Shown in pieces: positions 1 through 9,166 of a DNA stretch of 64,000 nt. Where the stretch lies: NCBI GenBank assembly GCA_902532195.1, contig CACAHE010000004.1:1-64000 (forward strand). The letters are read 5' to 3'. The notes beneath the pieces were generated by a model. The model was not told where the DNA came from. It did no database searches and saw nothing but the letters and a program-made list of their open reading frames with translations. How positions within the stretch are numbered: the stretch's first letter is position 1; the number at the start of each line of letters is the position of its first letter. The DNA is from an uncultured Pelagibacteraceae bacterium (GTDB lineage Bacteria > Pseudomonadota > Alphaproteobacteria > Pelagibacterales > Pelagibacteraceae). The translations under genes and the position numbers were made by a program.

Positions 1-648
1 TCTAACGGAAAACTTTTTTGCAAAAAAAATAGGGTTATTGCTACAAATGATGCATTTAAAGAAAATTTTGATGTGGCAATTTTTGATGATGGACTTCAGG
101 ACAAAAATATTAAATACGACATTAACATAGTTTGTTTTAACGAAAAAACAGAAGTTGGAAATGGCTGCTTGTTACCAGCTGGTCCTTTAAGAGAAAGTAT
201 TCAAAATTTAAAAAAATACGACGCAGTTTTTTTGAACGGAAACAACATAAATGAATCTGATTTTGAAAAAAAAATAAAAAAAGACTTTCCTCATATAAAA
301 ATTTTTAAATCTACTTATTCCATAAAAAATCTTCATGAGCTTGATACAAAAGAACAATATTTAGTTTTTGCAGGAATAGGTAATTTTGATAGTTTTATTG
401 ATATGCTAAAAAAAAACAATTTTATAATATTAGATACAATTGCTTATCCTGATCATTATAATTATAGCCAATCAGATATCAAAAAAATTTTAGAAATTGC
501 AAAATTAAAAAAAGCGAAAATTATTACAACTGAAAAAGATTACATAAAAATAGCTGAAGAATATAAAAATGAAATTAAAGCGATAAAGATCGAATTGAAT
601 ATTGCAAATGAAAATAAATTTAACGATTTTTTAAATGAAAGGTTATGA
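1..648 (+). CDS. lpxK: Tetraacyldisaccharide 4'-kinase, C-terminal part (5' end outside window)
   Basis: LpxK phosphorylates the 4' position of the lipid A disaccharide precursor at the inner membrane. The frame is open to base 1; the ORF-track start at 73 is only an internal GTG codon (FD-V-AIFDDGLQ), so this is the tail of a longer gene. About 215 residues are visible. The DDGLQ motif matches the DDGFQ signature of LpxK and is followed by the family's LLPAGPLRES segment. The N-terminal P-loop lies outside the window. The stop overlaps the start of lpxL by 4 bp (ATGA), so the two lipid A genes are probably translationally coupled. Confidence 0.92.
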   Translation, partial: SNGKLFCKKNRVIATNDAFKENFDVAIFDDGLQDKNIKYDINIVCFNEKTEVGNGCLLPAGPLRESIQNLKKYDAVFLNGNNINESDFEKKIKKDFPHIKIFKSTYSIKNLHELDTKEQYLVFAGIGNFDSFIDMLKKNNFIILDTIAYPDHYNYSQSDIKKILEIAKLKKAKIITTEKDYIKIAEEYKNEIKAIKIELNIANENKFNDFLNERL

Positions 649-1505
649 AAATAGTTAAGTATTTTTTAGAATTTATTTTTATAGTTATTCTATTTATTAT
701 TTTTAAAATATTAGGATTCAAACTAGCATCAAATATGGGCGGCTATATAGGAAAAAAAATTGGCCCTCTATTTCGTTCAAAGCAAACAATATTAAACAAT
801 ATTAAAAATGCTTTACCAAACACAAATAAAGCTGACTTAGAATTAATTATTCAAAGTATGTGGGAAAACTATGGAAGAATCTTAGCAGAATATGTTTTTT
901 TAAAAGATTTTAGAAAAGAAAAATTAAATGATTATCTAGAAATTGAAGGTAAAGAGCACTTAAACAAAGTAAGAGACTCAAACGAGCAAGTGGTTTTTGT
1001 TTCTGGTCACTTTAACAACTTTGAGCTAATGGCAATGCAAATAGAGAAATCAGGTATTAATTTAGCTGCAATATATAGACCACTAAATAATATTTTTTTA
1101 AATGGAATAATGGAAAAAATAAGAACAAAATACATATGCAAAAATCAAATTAAAAAAGGAAGAAGTGGTACGAGAGAATTATTAAAATCATTCAATAATA
1201 AAAATTCTATAGCACTTATGATTGACCAAAGGGTAAGTGAAGGAGAAAAGTCAAATTTTTTTGGACAAGATGCTTTTACAACAACTATACCGGCTCAACT
1301 TGTAAAAAAATTTGGTTGCAAGATCGTACCAATTCATATTGAGAGATATGATAATTTCTACTTCAAAATGAAAATTGAAGAACCGATTAATTATAATAAA
1401 GATTCAACCATCGACGAAATAACTCTAAGTTTAAATAAGCTTTTAGAAAATATGATTCTTAAAAATCCAGAACAATGGATTTGGTCACATAATCGTTGGA
1501 AATAA
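645..1505 (+). CDS. lpxL: Lipid A biosynthesis lauroyl/myristoyl acyltransferase (LpxL/HtrB family)
   Basis: A membrane-anchored acyltransferase that adds a secondary acyl chain to Kdo-lipid A. An N-terminal hydrophobic anchor (residues about 5-35) is followed by the HX4E catalytic motif GHFNNFE (His122, Glu127), then the conserved ALMIDQR and a C-terminal NPEQWIWSHNRWK that is characteristic of the LpxL/LpxM family. The 286-residue length is normal. It overlaps lpxK by 4 bp and ends immediately before the convergent DUF2093 gene. Which acyl chain or position it uses cannot be read from sequence. Confidence 0.92.
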   Translation: MKIVKYFLEFIFIVILFIIFKILGFKLASNMGGYIGKKIGPLFRSKQTILNNIKNALPNTNKADLELIIQSMWENYGRILAEYVFLKDFRKEKLNDYLEIEGKEHLNKVRDSNEQVVFVSGHFNNFELMAMQIEKSGINLAAIYRPLNNIFLNGIMEKIRTKYICKNQIKKGRSGTRELLKSFNNKNSIALMIDQRVSEGEKSNFFGQDAFTTTIPAQLVKKFGCKIVPIHIERYDNFYFKMKIEEPINYNKDSTIDEITLSLNKLLENMILKNPEQWIWSHNRWK

Positions 1506-1706
1506 CTAATCTTTTTTTAGTAGTTCCTCTTTTTTGTGCGCTGCTTCAAGATGAGAAAAATATGCCTCTTGTAATTCTATATTCCAATATGTAAGTTTTT
1601 CTAGACTAATTTTTTTTCCTGATACTGCACAAATTACGTGGTCTCCATGTTCTATTATTTCAAAATTATTAGGAAGATATTTTAATTTTGCTAATTTTTT
1701 ATACAT
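1506..1706 (-). CDS. DUF2093 family small protein
   Basis: A 66-residue protein with the core YLPNNFEIIEHGDHVICAVSGKKISLEKLTYWN, which I recognise as the alphaproteobacterial DUF2093 family. The ORF track extends it upstream to 1766, but that would overlap the start of divergent purD and adds a poorly conserved leader. The ATG at 1706 (MYKKLAKLKYLPNNFE) gives the usual family length and leaves a 21-bp gap to purD. Function is unknown. It lies tail to tail with lpxL with no spacer, and proximity to lipid A genes is common for the family. Confidence 0.8.
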   Translation of the reverse strand: MYKKLAKLKYLPNNFEIIEHGDHVICAVSGKKISLEKLTYWNIELQEAYFSHLEAAHKKEELLKKD

Positions 1707-1727
1707 TTTTAGTTTATAAAGTATTAC

Positions 1728-2996
1728 ATGAATATAGGAATAATTGGAAGTGGCGCCAGAGAACATTCGATTTGCTATAAATTAAAACAATCAAAAATAG
1801 TTAAAAATTTATATTGTATTCCAGGAAACGCAGGCACATCTGAAATATGTAATAATATTAATATTAATATTAATAATTTTGATGAAATTTACAAAGTTGT
1901 TATTGCAAAAAAAATTGAACTGATAGTTGTGGGTCCTGAAGAGCCTCTTGTGAACGGAATTACAGATTTTTTTGAAAAAAAAAATATTAATATTTTTGGT
2001 CCCAGCAAGATGGCTTCAAGATTAGAAGGGTCAAAAGCATTTATGAAGGGTATTTGTAAAGAATTTGCAATACCTTCGGCAAAATATGAAGAAATAAATA
2101 ATTTAGATGAAGCCAATAAAGCTTTAGAAAAATTTAAAGTACCAATAGTTGTAAAATCAGATGCTTTGGCAGGTGGTAAAGGGGTAACAATTTGCAATAC
2201 CAAACAAGATGCATTCAATGATATTAAAAATATATTGTCGGGAAAATTTGAAAAATCGAAAAAAGTTATAATAGAAGAATTTTTACAAGGAGAAGAAGCA
2301 AGTTATTTTGTTGTTACTGATGGTGAAAACTACATTCCTATAGGAACTGCACAGGATCATAAGAGAATAGGCGAAAACGATACTGGACTTAATACCGGTG
2401 GCATGGGTGCCTATTCACCATCCTTTTTAATATCTAAAGAAGTTGATAAAAAAATTAAAAAAACAATTATCGAACCCACTATTAACGCCATGAAGGCAAA
2501 AGGGTGTCCATATAAAGGAATATTATATGCGGGATTAATGATAAATAAATCTCAGCCAAAACTTATTGAATACAATATCAGATTTGGTGATCCTGAGTGC
2601 CAAGTATTAATGATGAGACTAAATAATGATTTATTAGAAATAATACAATCAACATTAAACAAAAAATTAGATAAAATTGAGATAAACTGGAATAATGACT
2701 TTTGCATGACTATAGTAGCAGCTAGCAAAGGCTATCCAGAAAAATTTGAAAAATTAAAAGAGATTAAAAACATCTCAGAATTTGGAAAAAGTTCTAGTAA
2801 ACAATTGTTTCACGCATCGACAATCAAAGGCAAAGATGGGAAAATTTATTCAAATGGTGGAAGAGTATTAAGTTCGACAGTTTTAAATAAGTCATTAAAA
2901 GAGGCTAGAAAAGAAGCTTTGAAAATCTTAGACTCAATTGATTGGGAAAATAAATATTATCGAAGAGATATTGGTTATAGGATTATTGATAAATGA
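1728..2996 (+). CDS. purD: Phosphoribosylamine--glycine ligase (GARS)
   Basis: Second step of de novo purine synthesis: ATP-dependent joining of phosphoribosylamine and glycine. The 422-residue length is standard. Visible are the N-terminal GSGAREHSI motif, the GPEEPL segment, the ATP-grasp glycine-rich loop (ALAGGKGVT), LNTGGMGAYSP and the signature RFGDPECQ. Residues about 45-52 are a run of alternating Asn and Ile encoded by an AATATT hexamer repeat, an unusual low-complexity insertion. The last 4 bp overlap the start of rsmD, suggesting coupled translation. Confidence 0.97.
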   Translation: MNIGIIGSGAREHSICYKLKQSKIVKNLYCIPGNAGTSEICNNINININNFDEIYKVVIAKKIELIVVGPEEPLVNGITDFFEKKNINIFGPSKMASRLEGSKAFMKGICKEFAIPSAKYEEINNLDEANKALEKFKVPIVVKSDALAGGKGVTICNTKQDAFNDIKNILSGKFEKSKKVIIEEFLQGEEASYFVVTDGENYIPIGTAQDHKRIGENDTGLNTGGMGAYSPSFLISKEVDKKIKKTIIEPTINAMKAKGCPYKGILYAGLMINKSQPKLIEYNIRFGDPECQVLMMRLNNDLLEIIQSTLNKKLDKIEINWNNDFCMTIVAASKGYPEKFEKLKEIKNISEFGKSSSKQLFHASTIKGKDGKIYSNGGRVLSSTVLNKSLKEARKEALKILDSIDWENKYYRRDIGYRIIDK

Positions 2997-3556
2997 GAAT
3001 AATTTCAGGTATTTACAAGGGTAAAAAACTATTAGAACCAATTGATAAAAAAACAAGACCTTTAAAAGACTTAGTTAAAGAATCTATTTTTAATTTACTA
3101 CTACATTCAAATTATATTAATTTAAGTTTAAAAGACTCGTTTGTATTAGACTTATTTGCTGGATCTGGATCATTTGGTCTCGAGTGTTTATCAAGAAATT
3201 CAAGTCATGTAACTTTTGTTGAAAATTATGAACCTGCGATCCATACTTTGAAAAAAAATATAAGAAATTTAAATATTTTAAACAAATATTCCTTAAAGGA
3301 GGAAGATATTTTTAATAATAGGTTTATTAATAGATTAAATAAAAAGTTTGATTTAATTTTTGCTGATCCGCCATACAAAGAAGAGAGAATTTTTAATTTA
3401 TTATCTATTGTATATGAAAATAAGATTTTAAAAAAAAATGGTATATTTGTAATACATAGAAATAAAAAAAGTGATGAATTAAGCAATAATAAATTCGAAA
3501 TTATAGAAATAAGAATATACGGAATATCAAAAATAATATTTTATAAATTAAAATAA
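2993..3556 (+). CDS. rsmD: 16S rRNA (guanine(966)-N2)-methyltransferase
   Basis: A SAM-dependent methyltransferase that modifies G966 of 16S rRNA. The 187 residues carry the N-terminal RIISGIYKGKKL and RPLKDLVKESIFN segments, the SAM-binding loop DLFAGSGSFGLECLSR (about residues 50-65) and the catalytic FADPPY motif (about residues 122-127), which is the N6/N2 amino-methyltransferase signature. It overlaps purD by 4 bp and runs 9 bp into the end of convergent pgi. Confidence 0.95.
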   Translation: MRIISGIYKGKKLLEPIDKKTRPLKDLVKESIFNLLLHSNYINLSLKDSFVLDLFAGSGSFGLECLSRNSSHVTFVENYEPAIHTLKKNIRNLNILNKYSLKEEDIFNNRFINRLNKKFDLIFADPPYKEERIFNLLSIVYENKILKKNGIFVIHRNKKSDELSNNKFEIIEIRIYGISKIIFYKLK

Positions 3557-4699
3557 TTTTTTAGTCTCAGTTTTTATTAGTTCGACAGCGGGTTGATCAA
3601 AAGGATTTAAATTAAGAGCTTTTCCTAATAAAATAGTCTCTAAAATAAAAAAAGAAAAAAGAGCACCTAATGTTTTTTCGGATCTTTGATTTATAGTAAA
3701 ACTTCTAAAAGGAATATTTTTTTTTAAAAAAACATTTTCTGTAGCAATTTTTTGTGCATTTATAATTTGAATTATTTTTTTGTTATACAGTTTTTTTTGA
3801 TTTAATAATAAATTTTTATTATTTAATATTGGTGATTTTTTTTCATTAATAGAGAAAAAAGTATAAAAATTTTTTTTAGGTCCATCTAAAAAATATTGCA
3901 TCAAGCTATGATTATCCTTTGGCATAGTTGATATAATTGGAAAAATACCTTTAGATTTTTTTCCAAGACTTTCAGCAACTAATTGTTGATACCATTTAAA
4001 AAAATTATCTGAATACTCATCATAATTTAAAATTATTGAATTTTGTTTATTTTTACACAAATGAATTAAACATCCAACATTTTGGACTAATTTATTTATA
4101 AAATATTTATTTTTAATTAAATTATCATATTGTTTAAATTTTTTTTCATCAAATCCCATAAGAACAGCTGGAACCATGCCAACTTCAGAAAGCACGGAAT
4201 ATCTTCCCCCTATAAAATTGTTATGTTCTATAATTTCACACTTAAGTTTATTTGCTAATTTAAATAAATAATTATTTTTTTTTTCAGTAATAATTATATT
4301 TTTATCTTTTTTTTTTAAGTATAAGTTTATATTCGAGATTGTCTCAAGAGTATTGCCAGATTTAGATATAATAATATTTATAGATTTTGTTTTTTTATCT
4401 AACCTCAAATCGTTCTGAAGATTATTTATAAAGTAAAATTTTTTTTTACATTTTAAAAAACTATAAATTGCTTCAGCTCCTAAAATTGAGCCACCCATTC
4501 CAATAATTTTAAAAGTTTTTTCTTTTCTAAATTTATTTAATGTTTTTTTTTTAAAACTATAATTGTAACTTTTAGAAAGTGATTTTAATAAATTATTATT
4601 ATTTTGATGTTTTAAAGAGCTTAAGATTCTATATAGTTTTTTACTATTAATTTTTCTATTTAATTGAAAATTTTTAAATTCAACAATATTTTTAAACAT
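3548..4699 (-). CDS. pgi: Glucose-6-phosphate isomerase (compact form)
   Basis: Interconverts glucose-6-phosphate and fructose-6-phosphate. At 383 residues it is much shorter than the usual 430-550, yet keeps the recognisable core: MGGSILGAE, the SKSGNTLET phosphate loop, GGRYSVLSEVG, QLVAESLGK with the catalytic Glu, the NHSLMQ histidine region and the C-terminal FDQPAVELIK with its lysine. It has two SIS sugar-isomerase domains and is very lysine rich. It follows the DUF3035 lipoprotein gene with a one-base TAATG overlap and is the last gene of the lspA-ileS-ribF operon. Confidence 0.88.
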   Translation of the reverse strand: MFKNIVEFKNFQLNRKINSKKLYRILSSLKHQNNNNLLKSLSKSYNYSFKKKTLNKFRKEKTFKIIGMGGSILGAEAIYSFLKCKKKFYFINNLQNDLRLDKKTKSINIIISKSGNTLETISNINLYLKKKDKNIIITEKKNNYLFKLANKLKCEIIEHNNFIGGRYSVLSEVGMVPAVLMGFDEKKFKQYDNLIKNKYFINKLVQNVGCLIHLCKNKQNSIILNYDEYSDNFFKWYQQLVAESLGKKSKGIFPIISTMPKDNHSLMQYFLDGPKKNFYTFFSINEKKSPILNNKNLLLNQKKLYNKKIIQIINAQKIATENVFLKKNIPFRSFTINQRSEKTLGALFSFFILETILLGKALNLNPFDQPAVELIKTETKKLF

Positions 4700-5016
4700 T
4701 ATTCTTTATTTATTTCTTCTAAAATTAAACTTTCAATTCTACTTGTTTCTGAATTATCGTTGCTTGAGTCACTTTTATTTAAAATTTTCATTATTTCATC
4801 TTCATTGTTGTTAGCTATTTCGTTTTCTTCGTTAGTTGGGTTGGGCAATTCTCCAAAATTAGGAGGTAAACTTAAAGGATTTTTCTTTTGAATTAAAAAT
4901 TCATCTCCACTTTTACTTCGTCTTTTTCCCTCTAATGCTTCTTTTAATCCAGAGCCACAAGAATTGAGAAGATAAATCAGAGCTAAGAATAATAATAATT
5001 TAGAGTTTTTTTTCAT
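4699..5016 (-). CDS. DUF3035-like lipoprotein (possible BamF-type envelope protein)
   Basis: A small lipoprotein: [20 protein letters not shown] fits a signal-peptidase II lipobox with Cys20. Behind it lies [25 protein letters not shown], which resembles the DUF3035 core (DEF...PL..PP.F). The ORF track starts at 5046, but that start would put the signal peptide internal, so I use the ATG at 5016. DUF3035 proteins sit downstream of lspA-ileS in many alphaproteobacteria, and one was described as a BAM-complex accessory (BamF). The acidic C-terminus is not diagnostic. Family assignment is by motif memory. Confidence 0.72.
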   Translation of the reverse strand: MKKNSKLLLFLALIYLLNSCGSGLKEALEGKRRSKSGDEFLIQKKNPLSLPPNFGELPNPTNEENEIANNNEDEIMKILNKSDSSNDNSETSRIESLILEEINKE

Positions 5017-5503
5017 TTTTTGTTTTATTAAAAAAAAATAATTCACTAGTTATAAGACAAATAATGCCTATAGAAATAAAAATATCTGCAACATTAAAAA
5101 TAAACCAGTGAAAACCGTTATAATTTATATCAATAAAATCAGGTACAGCAAAATAATATATTCGGTCAAATAGATTTCCTAGCGATCCACCTAATATAAG
5201 TAATAAAAAGTATATTCTAGAGTCTTCTGTTTTAATAATTAAATATACTATAATTATATTTACAAAAATTATTATCACGGTGATCAGATGATAAAATATT
5301 GTGCCATCCGAAGACAATAATCCGAATCCGATACCCGTGTTCCAAACTAATATTAAATTTAAAAATTGGTTAACATAGATATTTATATTTCCATTATTTT
5401 CTACATAATTTAAAATATAAATTTTTGTAAATCTATCTAAAAGAAATATAAAAATAATTATAGAAATATAAAATATATTTTTCTTTGAAAATAATTTACT
5501 CAT
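5000..5503 (-). CDS. lspA: Lipoprotein signal peptidase (signal peptidase II)
   Basis: An inner-membrane aspartic protease that removes signal peptides from prolipoproteins. It has 167 residues and four predicted membrane segments. Visible motifs are [32 protein letters not shown] with the first catalytic Asp, and [11 protein letters not shown] with the second. It follows ileS by 3 bp and overlaps the following lipoprotein gene by 17 bp, an ileS-lspA pairing seen across many bacteria. The downstream neighbour is itself a predicted substrate. Confidence 0.95.
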   Translation of the reverse strand: MSKLFSKKNIFYISIIIFIFLLDRFTKIYILNYVENNGNINIYVNQFLNLILVWNTGIGFGLLSSDGTIFYHLITVIIIFVNIIIVYLIIKTEDSRIYFLLLILGGSLGNLFDRIYYFAVPDFIDINYNGFHWFIFNVADIFISIGIICLITSELFFFNKTKNEKKL

Positions 5504-5506
5504 TAT

Positions 5507-8233
5507 TCAAATGCCATGTCTCTCACATTTTCCTTTTTTAATTTTCCAACAAACTTTACACTTTTCGCCTTCTGCTTTATAAGTTTCTACAAATACTTCA
5601 TCGCTTATACTATCATCTTTAATTAATTCAGCCTCGGAAGTAATACAAAGTTCTGCAAAATCAAAATTTTTAGCTTTTTCGTATAAATTTTTATTAATTT
5701 TAATTTTTATTCTAGCTTCAAGACTTGAGCCTATTACTTTCTCAGCTCTTTTATTTTCTATACTAATATTTGAGAAGTCTCTAATTTTAATTAAATCTTT
5801 CCATTTTTCGTTAAGCTTCTCATTTTTCCATGTTTTTGGAATTCTTACAAAATTCTTTAAATGAATACTGCTATTATTATCTTTATTAATTAATTTAAAA
5901 ATTTCTTCAGTAGTAAAAGACAGTATAGGAGCAAACCAACTTAATAAAGTTTGTAGAATTATATTTAAAAACTTAATACAATCTTTTCTTTTTTTTGAAT
6001 CTTTTGGGTCACAATAAAGTGTATCTTTTCTTATATCAAAATAAAAAGCTGAAAGATCTACTGTGCAGAAATTTAACAACTCTTTATATAAATTATGAAA
6101 TGTATATGTTTGAAAATTTTTTTGAAATATTTCGTTTAACAAATAAATTTTATGAAACATGTATTGTTCCAATTCTGGAAAATCATTTAATTTAACTTTT
6201 TCAAAATCAGTTTCGGAAAAATTATCGTTTAAATTTCCAAGTAAATATCTAAAAGTATTTCTTATTTTTCTATAAGCTTCTGCATGCTGTTCTAATATAG
6301 AATAATCTATTCTCAAATCCTCTGAATAATTAGAGGCTGCAACCCAAACTCTAAGGATGTCTGCGCCATATTTTTTTAATATATCCTCTGGTGAAATTGC
6401 ATTTCCCAAAGATTTAGACATTTTTAATCCTTTGCCATCAACTACAAATCCATGAGATAAAATTGAATCGAAAGGTGCTCTTCCTCTTGTTCCACAAGAC
6501 TGAAGCAATGATGAATGAAACCATCCTCTATGCTGGTCTGAACCTTCCAAATACATGGATGCTGGCCATTTTAAATCACTTCTTTTTTCTAATACAAAAG
6601 AATGTGTTGAGCCGCTATCAAACCATACTTCGACAATATCACTTAACTTTTCATATTCTTCTTTTTTATACTTATTTCCTAAAAATCTTTGAGGGTCATC
6701 TGAAAACCAACAATCAGATCCTTCTTTTTCATAAATTTTTGCAATATTATCGAAAACATCCTGGTCAATTAAAACTTCATTGTTTTTTTTTGATACGAAA
6801 ATAGGCAGAGGAACTCCCCAAACTCTTTGTCTAGATACGCACCAATCTGGTCTGGTTTCTATCATTGATTTAATTCTCTCTTTACCTTTGCTCGGATAAA
6901 ATGCAGTTTGATCAATTGCTTTAAGTGCTTTTTTCCTTAATCCATGGCTTTCCATTGAGATAAACCATTGTTGGGTAGCCCTATGAACTAAAGGAGCTTT
7001 TGATCTCCAAGAATGAGGGTATGAATGAGTTAATTTTCCATTTGCCAAAAGTTTTTTTTGTTCTTTTAATTTTTCTATGACTATTGAATTGGCTTTAAAA
7101 ACATGAGTACCTTCAAATATAGGAATATGTTTTGTATATTTTCCATCGTCATCAACTGTTTCTAATGCTTTTATTCCATTATTTATACAAAGATTAAAAT
7201 CATCAGGACCGTGACTTGGAGCACAGTGAACAAATCCAGTTCCTTGCTCTGTTGTAACAAACCTAGCTTCAAGCATTGGGATATCATATTTGTATCCTAT
7301 ATCGTGAAAAGGATGTTTACATATAGTTCCTAATAAATCCTTACCTTTAATCTCTTTCAATATTTTATAATTTTCTATTTTACAGTCATTTAATACCGAT
7401 TCTAACAAATCCTTTGCTATTACTATTTTTCGATTTTTAAATTCCGATTCGCCTTCAATAAGAATAATTAAATAACTTAAGTTTTGATTATAGGCCAAAG
7501 CTTTATTAGCAGGAATTGTCCATGGAGTAGTTGTCCAAATAATTATTTCACAACTAACTAGTTCTTTTAAATTAGATTTTTTTATAACAAAAGAAGTATA
7601 AATTGTATCTGAAGTATGGTCCATGTACTCTACTTCAGCATCAGACAATGCAGTTTTTTCTACAGTTGACCAAAGAACCGGCTTATATCCCTTGTAAAGA
7701 CTGCCTTCTTTTAAAAATTTACCTAGTTCTCTAACTATTTGAGCTTCAGCATCGAAACTCATTGTAGAATAATAGTTTTCCCAATCTCCAATAACTCCTA
7801 ATCTTTTAAATTGATCTTTGTGAACTTTAATCCATTTATTTGCAAATTCTCTGCATTCTTTTCTAAATTCAGTAATTGGAACTTCATTTTTATTTTTTTT
7901 ATTTTTTTTATACTGTTCCTCTATTTTCCATTCTATTGGTAGTCCGTGACAATCCCAGCCTGGAACATAGACTGAATCTTTGCCATCCATTTGATGAAAT
8001 TTGGTTATTATGTCTTTAAGAATTTTATTTAATGCAGTGCCCATATGAATATTACCGTTTGCATATGGCGGCCCATCATGAAGAACAAATTTTTCCTTAC
8101 CTTTAGTAGATTCTCTTAATTTTTCATATAATTTTATCTTGTCCCAATATTCTATAAAACCTGGTTCTTTTGAAGGTAAGTTTGCCTTCATAGAAAAGGA
8201 TGTTTTTGGAAGATTTAAACTTTCTTTACTCAT
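5507..8233 (-). CDS. ileS: Isoleucyl-tRNA synthetase
   Basis: A class I aminoacyl-tRNA synthetase charging tRNA-Ile. The 908 residues include the HIGH-type motif PPYANGNIHMG (about residue 55), the CP1 editing domain (TTPWTIPANKALAY) and GLKMSKSLGN (KMSKS, about residue 600), followed by the anticodon-binding domain. The C-terminal zinc-binding tail is abbreviated: CKVCWKIKKGKCERHGI shows only three Cys and one His where longer homologues have CxxCW...CxxC. It sits 6 bp downstream of ribF and 3 bp upstream of lspA. Confidence 0.98.
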   Translation of the reverse strand: MSKESLNLPKTSFSMKANLPSKEPGFIEYWDKIKLYEKLRESTKGKEKFVLHDGPPYANGNIHMGTALNKILKDIITKFHQMDGKDSVYVPGWDCHGLPIEWKIEEQYKKNKKNKNEVPITEFRKECREFANKWIKVHKDQFKRLGVIGDWENYYSTMSFDAEAQIVRELGKFLKEGSLYKGYKPVLWSTVEKTALSDAEVEYMDHTSDTIYTSFVIKKSNLKELVSCEIIIWTTTPWTIPANKALAYNQNLSYLIILIEGESEFKNRKIVIAKDLLESVLNDCKIENYKILKEIKGKDLLGTICKHPFHDIGYKYDIPMLEARFVTTEQGTGFVHCAPSHGPDDFNLCINNGIKALETVDDDGKYTKHIPIFEGTHVFKANSIVIEKLKEQKKLLANGKLTHSYPHSWRSKAPLVHRATQQWFISMESHGLRKKALKAIDQTAFYPSKGKERIKSMIETRPDWCVSRQRVWGVPLPIFVSKKNNEVLIDQDVFDNIAKIYEKEGSDCWFSDDPQRFLGNKYKKEEYEKLSDIVEVWFDSGSTHSFVLEKRSDLKWPASMYLEGSDQHRGWFHSSLLQSCGTRGRAPFDSILSHGFVVDGKGLKMSKSLGNAISPEDILKKYGADILRVWVAASNYSEDLRIDYSILEQHAEAYRKIRNTFRYLLGNLNDNFSETDFEKVKLNDFPELEQYMFHKIYLLNEIFQKNFQTYTFHNLYKELLNFCTVDLSAFYFDIRKDTLYCDPKDSKKRKDCIKFLNIILQTLLSWFAPILSFTTEEIFKLINKDNNSSIHLKNFVRIPKTWKNEKLNEKWKDLIKIRDFSNISIENKRAEKVIGSSLEARIKIKINKNLYEKAKNFDFAELCITSEAELIKDDSISDEVFVETYKAEGEKCKVCWKIKKGKCERHGI

Positions 8234-8239
8234 TAATAT

Positions 8240-9166
8240 TTACAACCTTTTTGCTAATTTAATATCCTTATTTATTTGTTTTCTTAACTCGTTAATTCCT
8301 TTAAATTTTTTTTCTTTTCTTATAAATTTTATAAACTTAACAATTAGTTTCTTATTATAAAGATTTCCATTAAAATTAAATATATTTACCTCTAAAAGAA
8401 TTATTTTTTGATTAAAAGTTGGCCTATATCCCAAATTAGCTATACCTTTTAAATATTTTTTAGTTTTAGGCAAACAAACTTTAACTGCATAAACACCGGG
8501 TTTCGCTATAACATAATTTTTTAAATCAATGTTGCAAGTAGGAAATCCAATTTTTTTTCCCATCATTCTCCCTTTTTTAACAGTGCCTTCTATACTCCAA
8601 TTTCTACCTAGATATTGATTAGCTAAATTAAGTTTGCCACTTGATAATAAATTTCTAATTAAAGTAGACGAAATAATTTTATTTTTTTTAATCAAAGGGT
8701 TTGGATTAATGACCTTATATTTAAATTCTTTTTGGAATTTCTTTAAAAGAGAAACATTTCCTTCTCTTTTATTTCCAAATCTAAAGTTATTGCTTACAAA
8801 AATATATTTCGGCTCGATTTTTTTATGTAAAATATATTTTATAAAATTGAAAGCTTTAATTTTTGAAAAATTAAGATCAAATTTTTTTTTTATTACAAAA
8901 TCTACATTAAATTTTTTTAACAAAATTAACTTTTGATTTAAATTTGACAATCTATAATTACTGATACTTTTATTGAAAAACATTTTTGGAATTGGATCAA
9001 ATGTTATTACTCCGATTTTATATTTCTTTTTTTTAAATTTTTTTGCTAGTTTAAAAAGTTTTTGATGCCCTTGATGTAATCCATCAAAATTGCCAATCAA
9101 AATTATTGAATTTTTATGAAGTCTACTTATTTTAAAATTATTATAAACTTTAATTTTTTTTACCAT
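8240..9166 (-). CDS. ribF: Bifunctional riboflavin kinase / FAD synthetase
   Basis: Converts riboflavin to FMN and then FAD. The N-terminal nucleotidyltransferase domain shows the GNFDGLHQGHQKLF motif (about residues 26-40) and a later ISSTLIRNLLSSG. The C-terminal flavokinase domain shows GRMMGKKIGFPTCNI (about residues 198-212). The 308-residue length is typical. It overlaps the upstream HAD gene by 7 bp and precedes ileS by 6 bp, an order conserved in many alphaproteobacteria. Confidence 0.95.
   Translation of the reverse strand: MVKKIKVYNNFKISRLHKNSIILIGNFDGLHQGHQKLFKLAKKFKKKKYKIGVITFDPIPKMFFNKSISNYRLSNLNQKLILLKKFNVDFVIKKKFDLNFSKIKAFNFIKYILHKKIEPKYIFVSNNFRFGNKREGNVSLLKKFQKEFKYKVINPNPLIKKNKIISSTLIRNLLSSGKLNLANQYLGRNWSIEGTVKKGRMMGKKIGFPTCNIDLKNYVIAKPGVYAVKVCLPKTKKYLKGIANLGYRPTFNQKIILLEVNIFNFNGNLYNKKLIVKFIKFIRKEKKFKGINELRKQINKDIKLAKRL

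Noticed and set aside
6463-6804. 113-aa plus-strand ORF inside ileS
   Set aside because: It lies antisense within a certain ileS, has no family motif and no upstream ribosome-binding site; a shadow frame.
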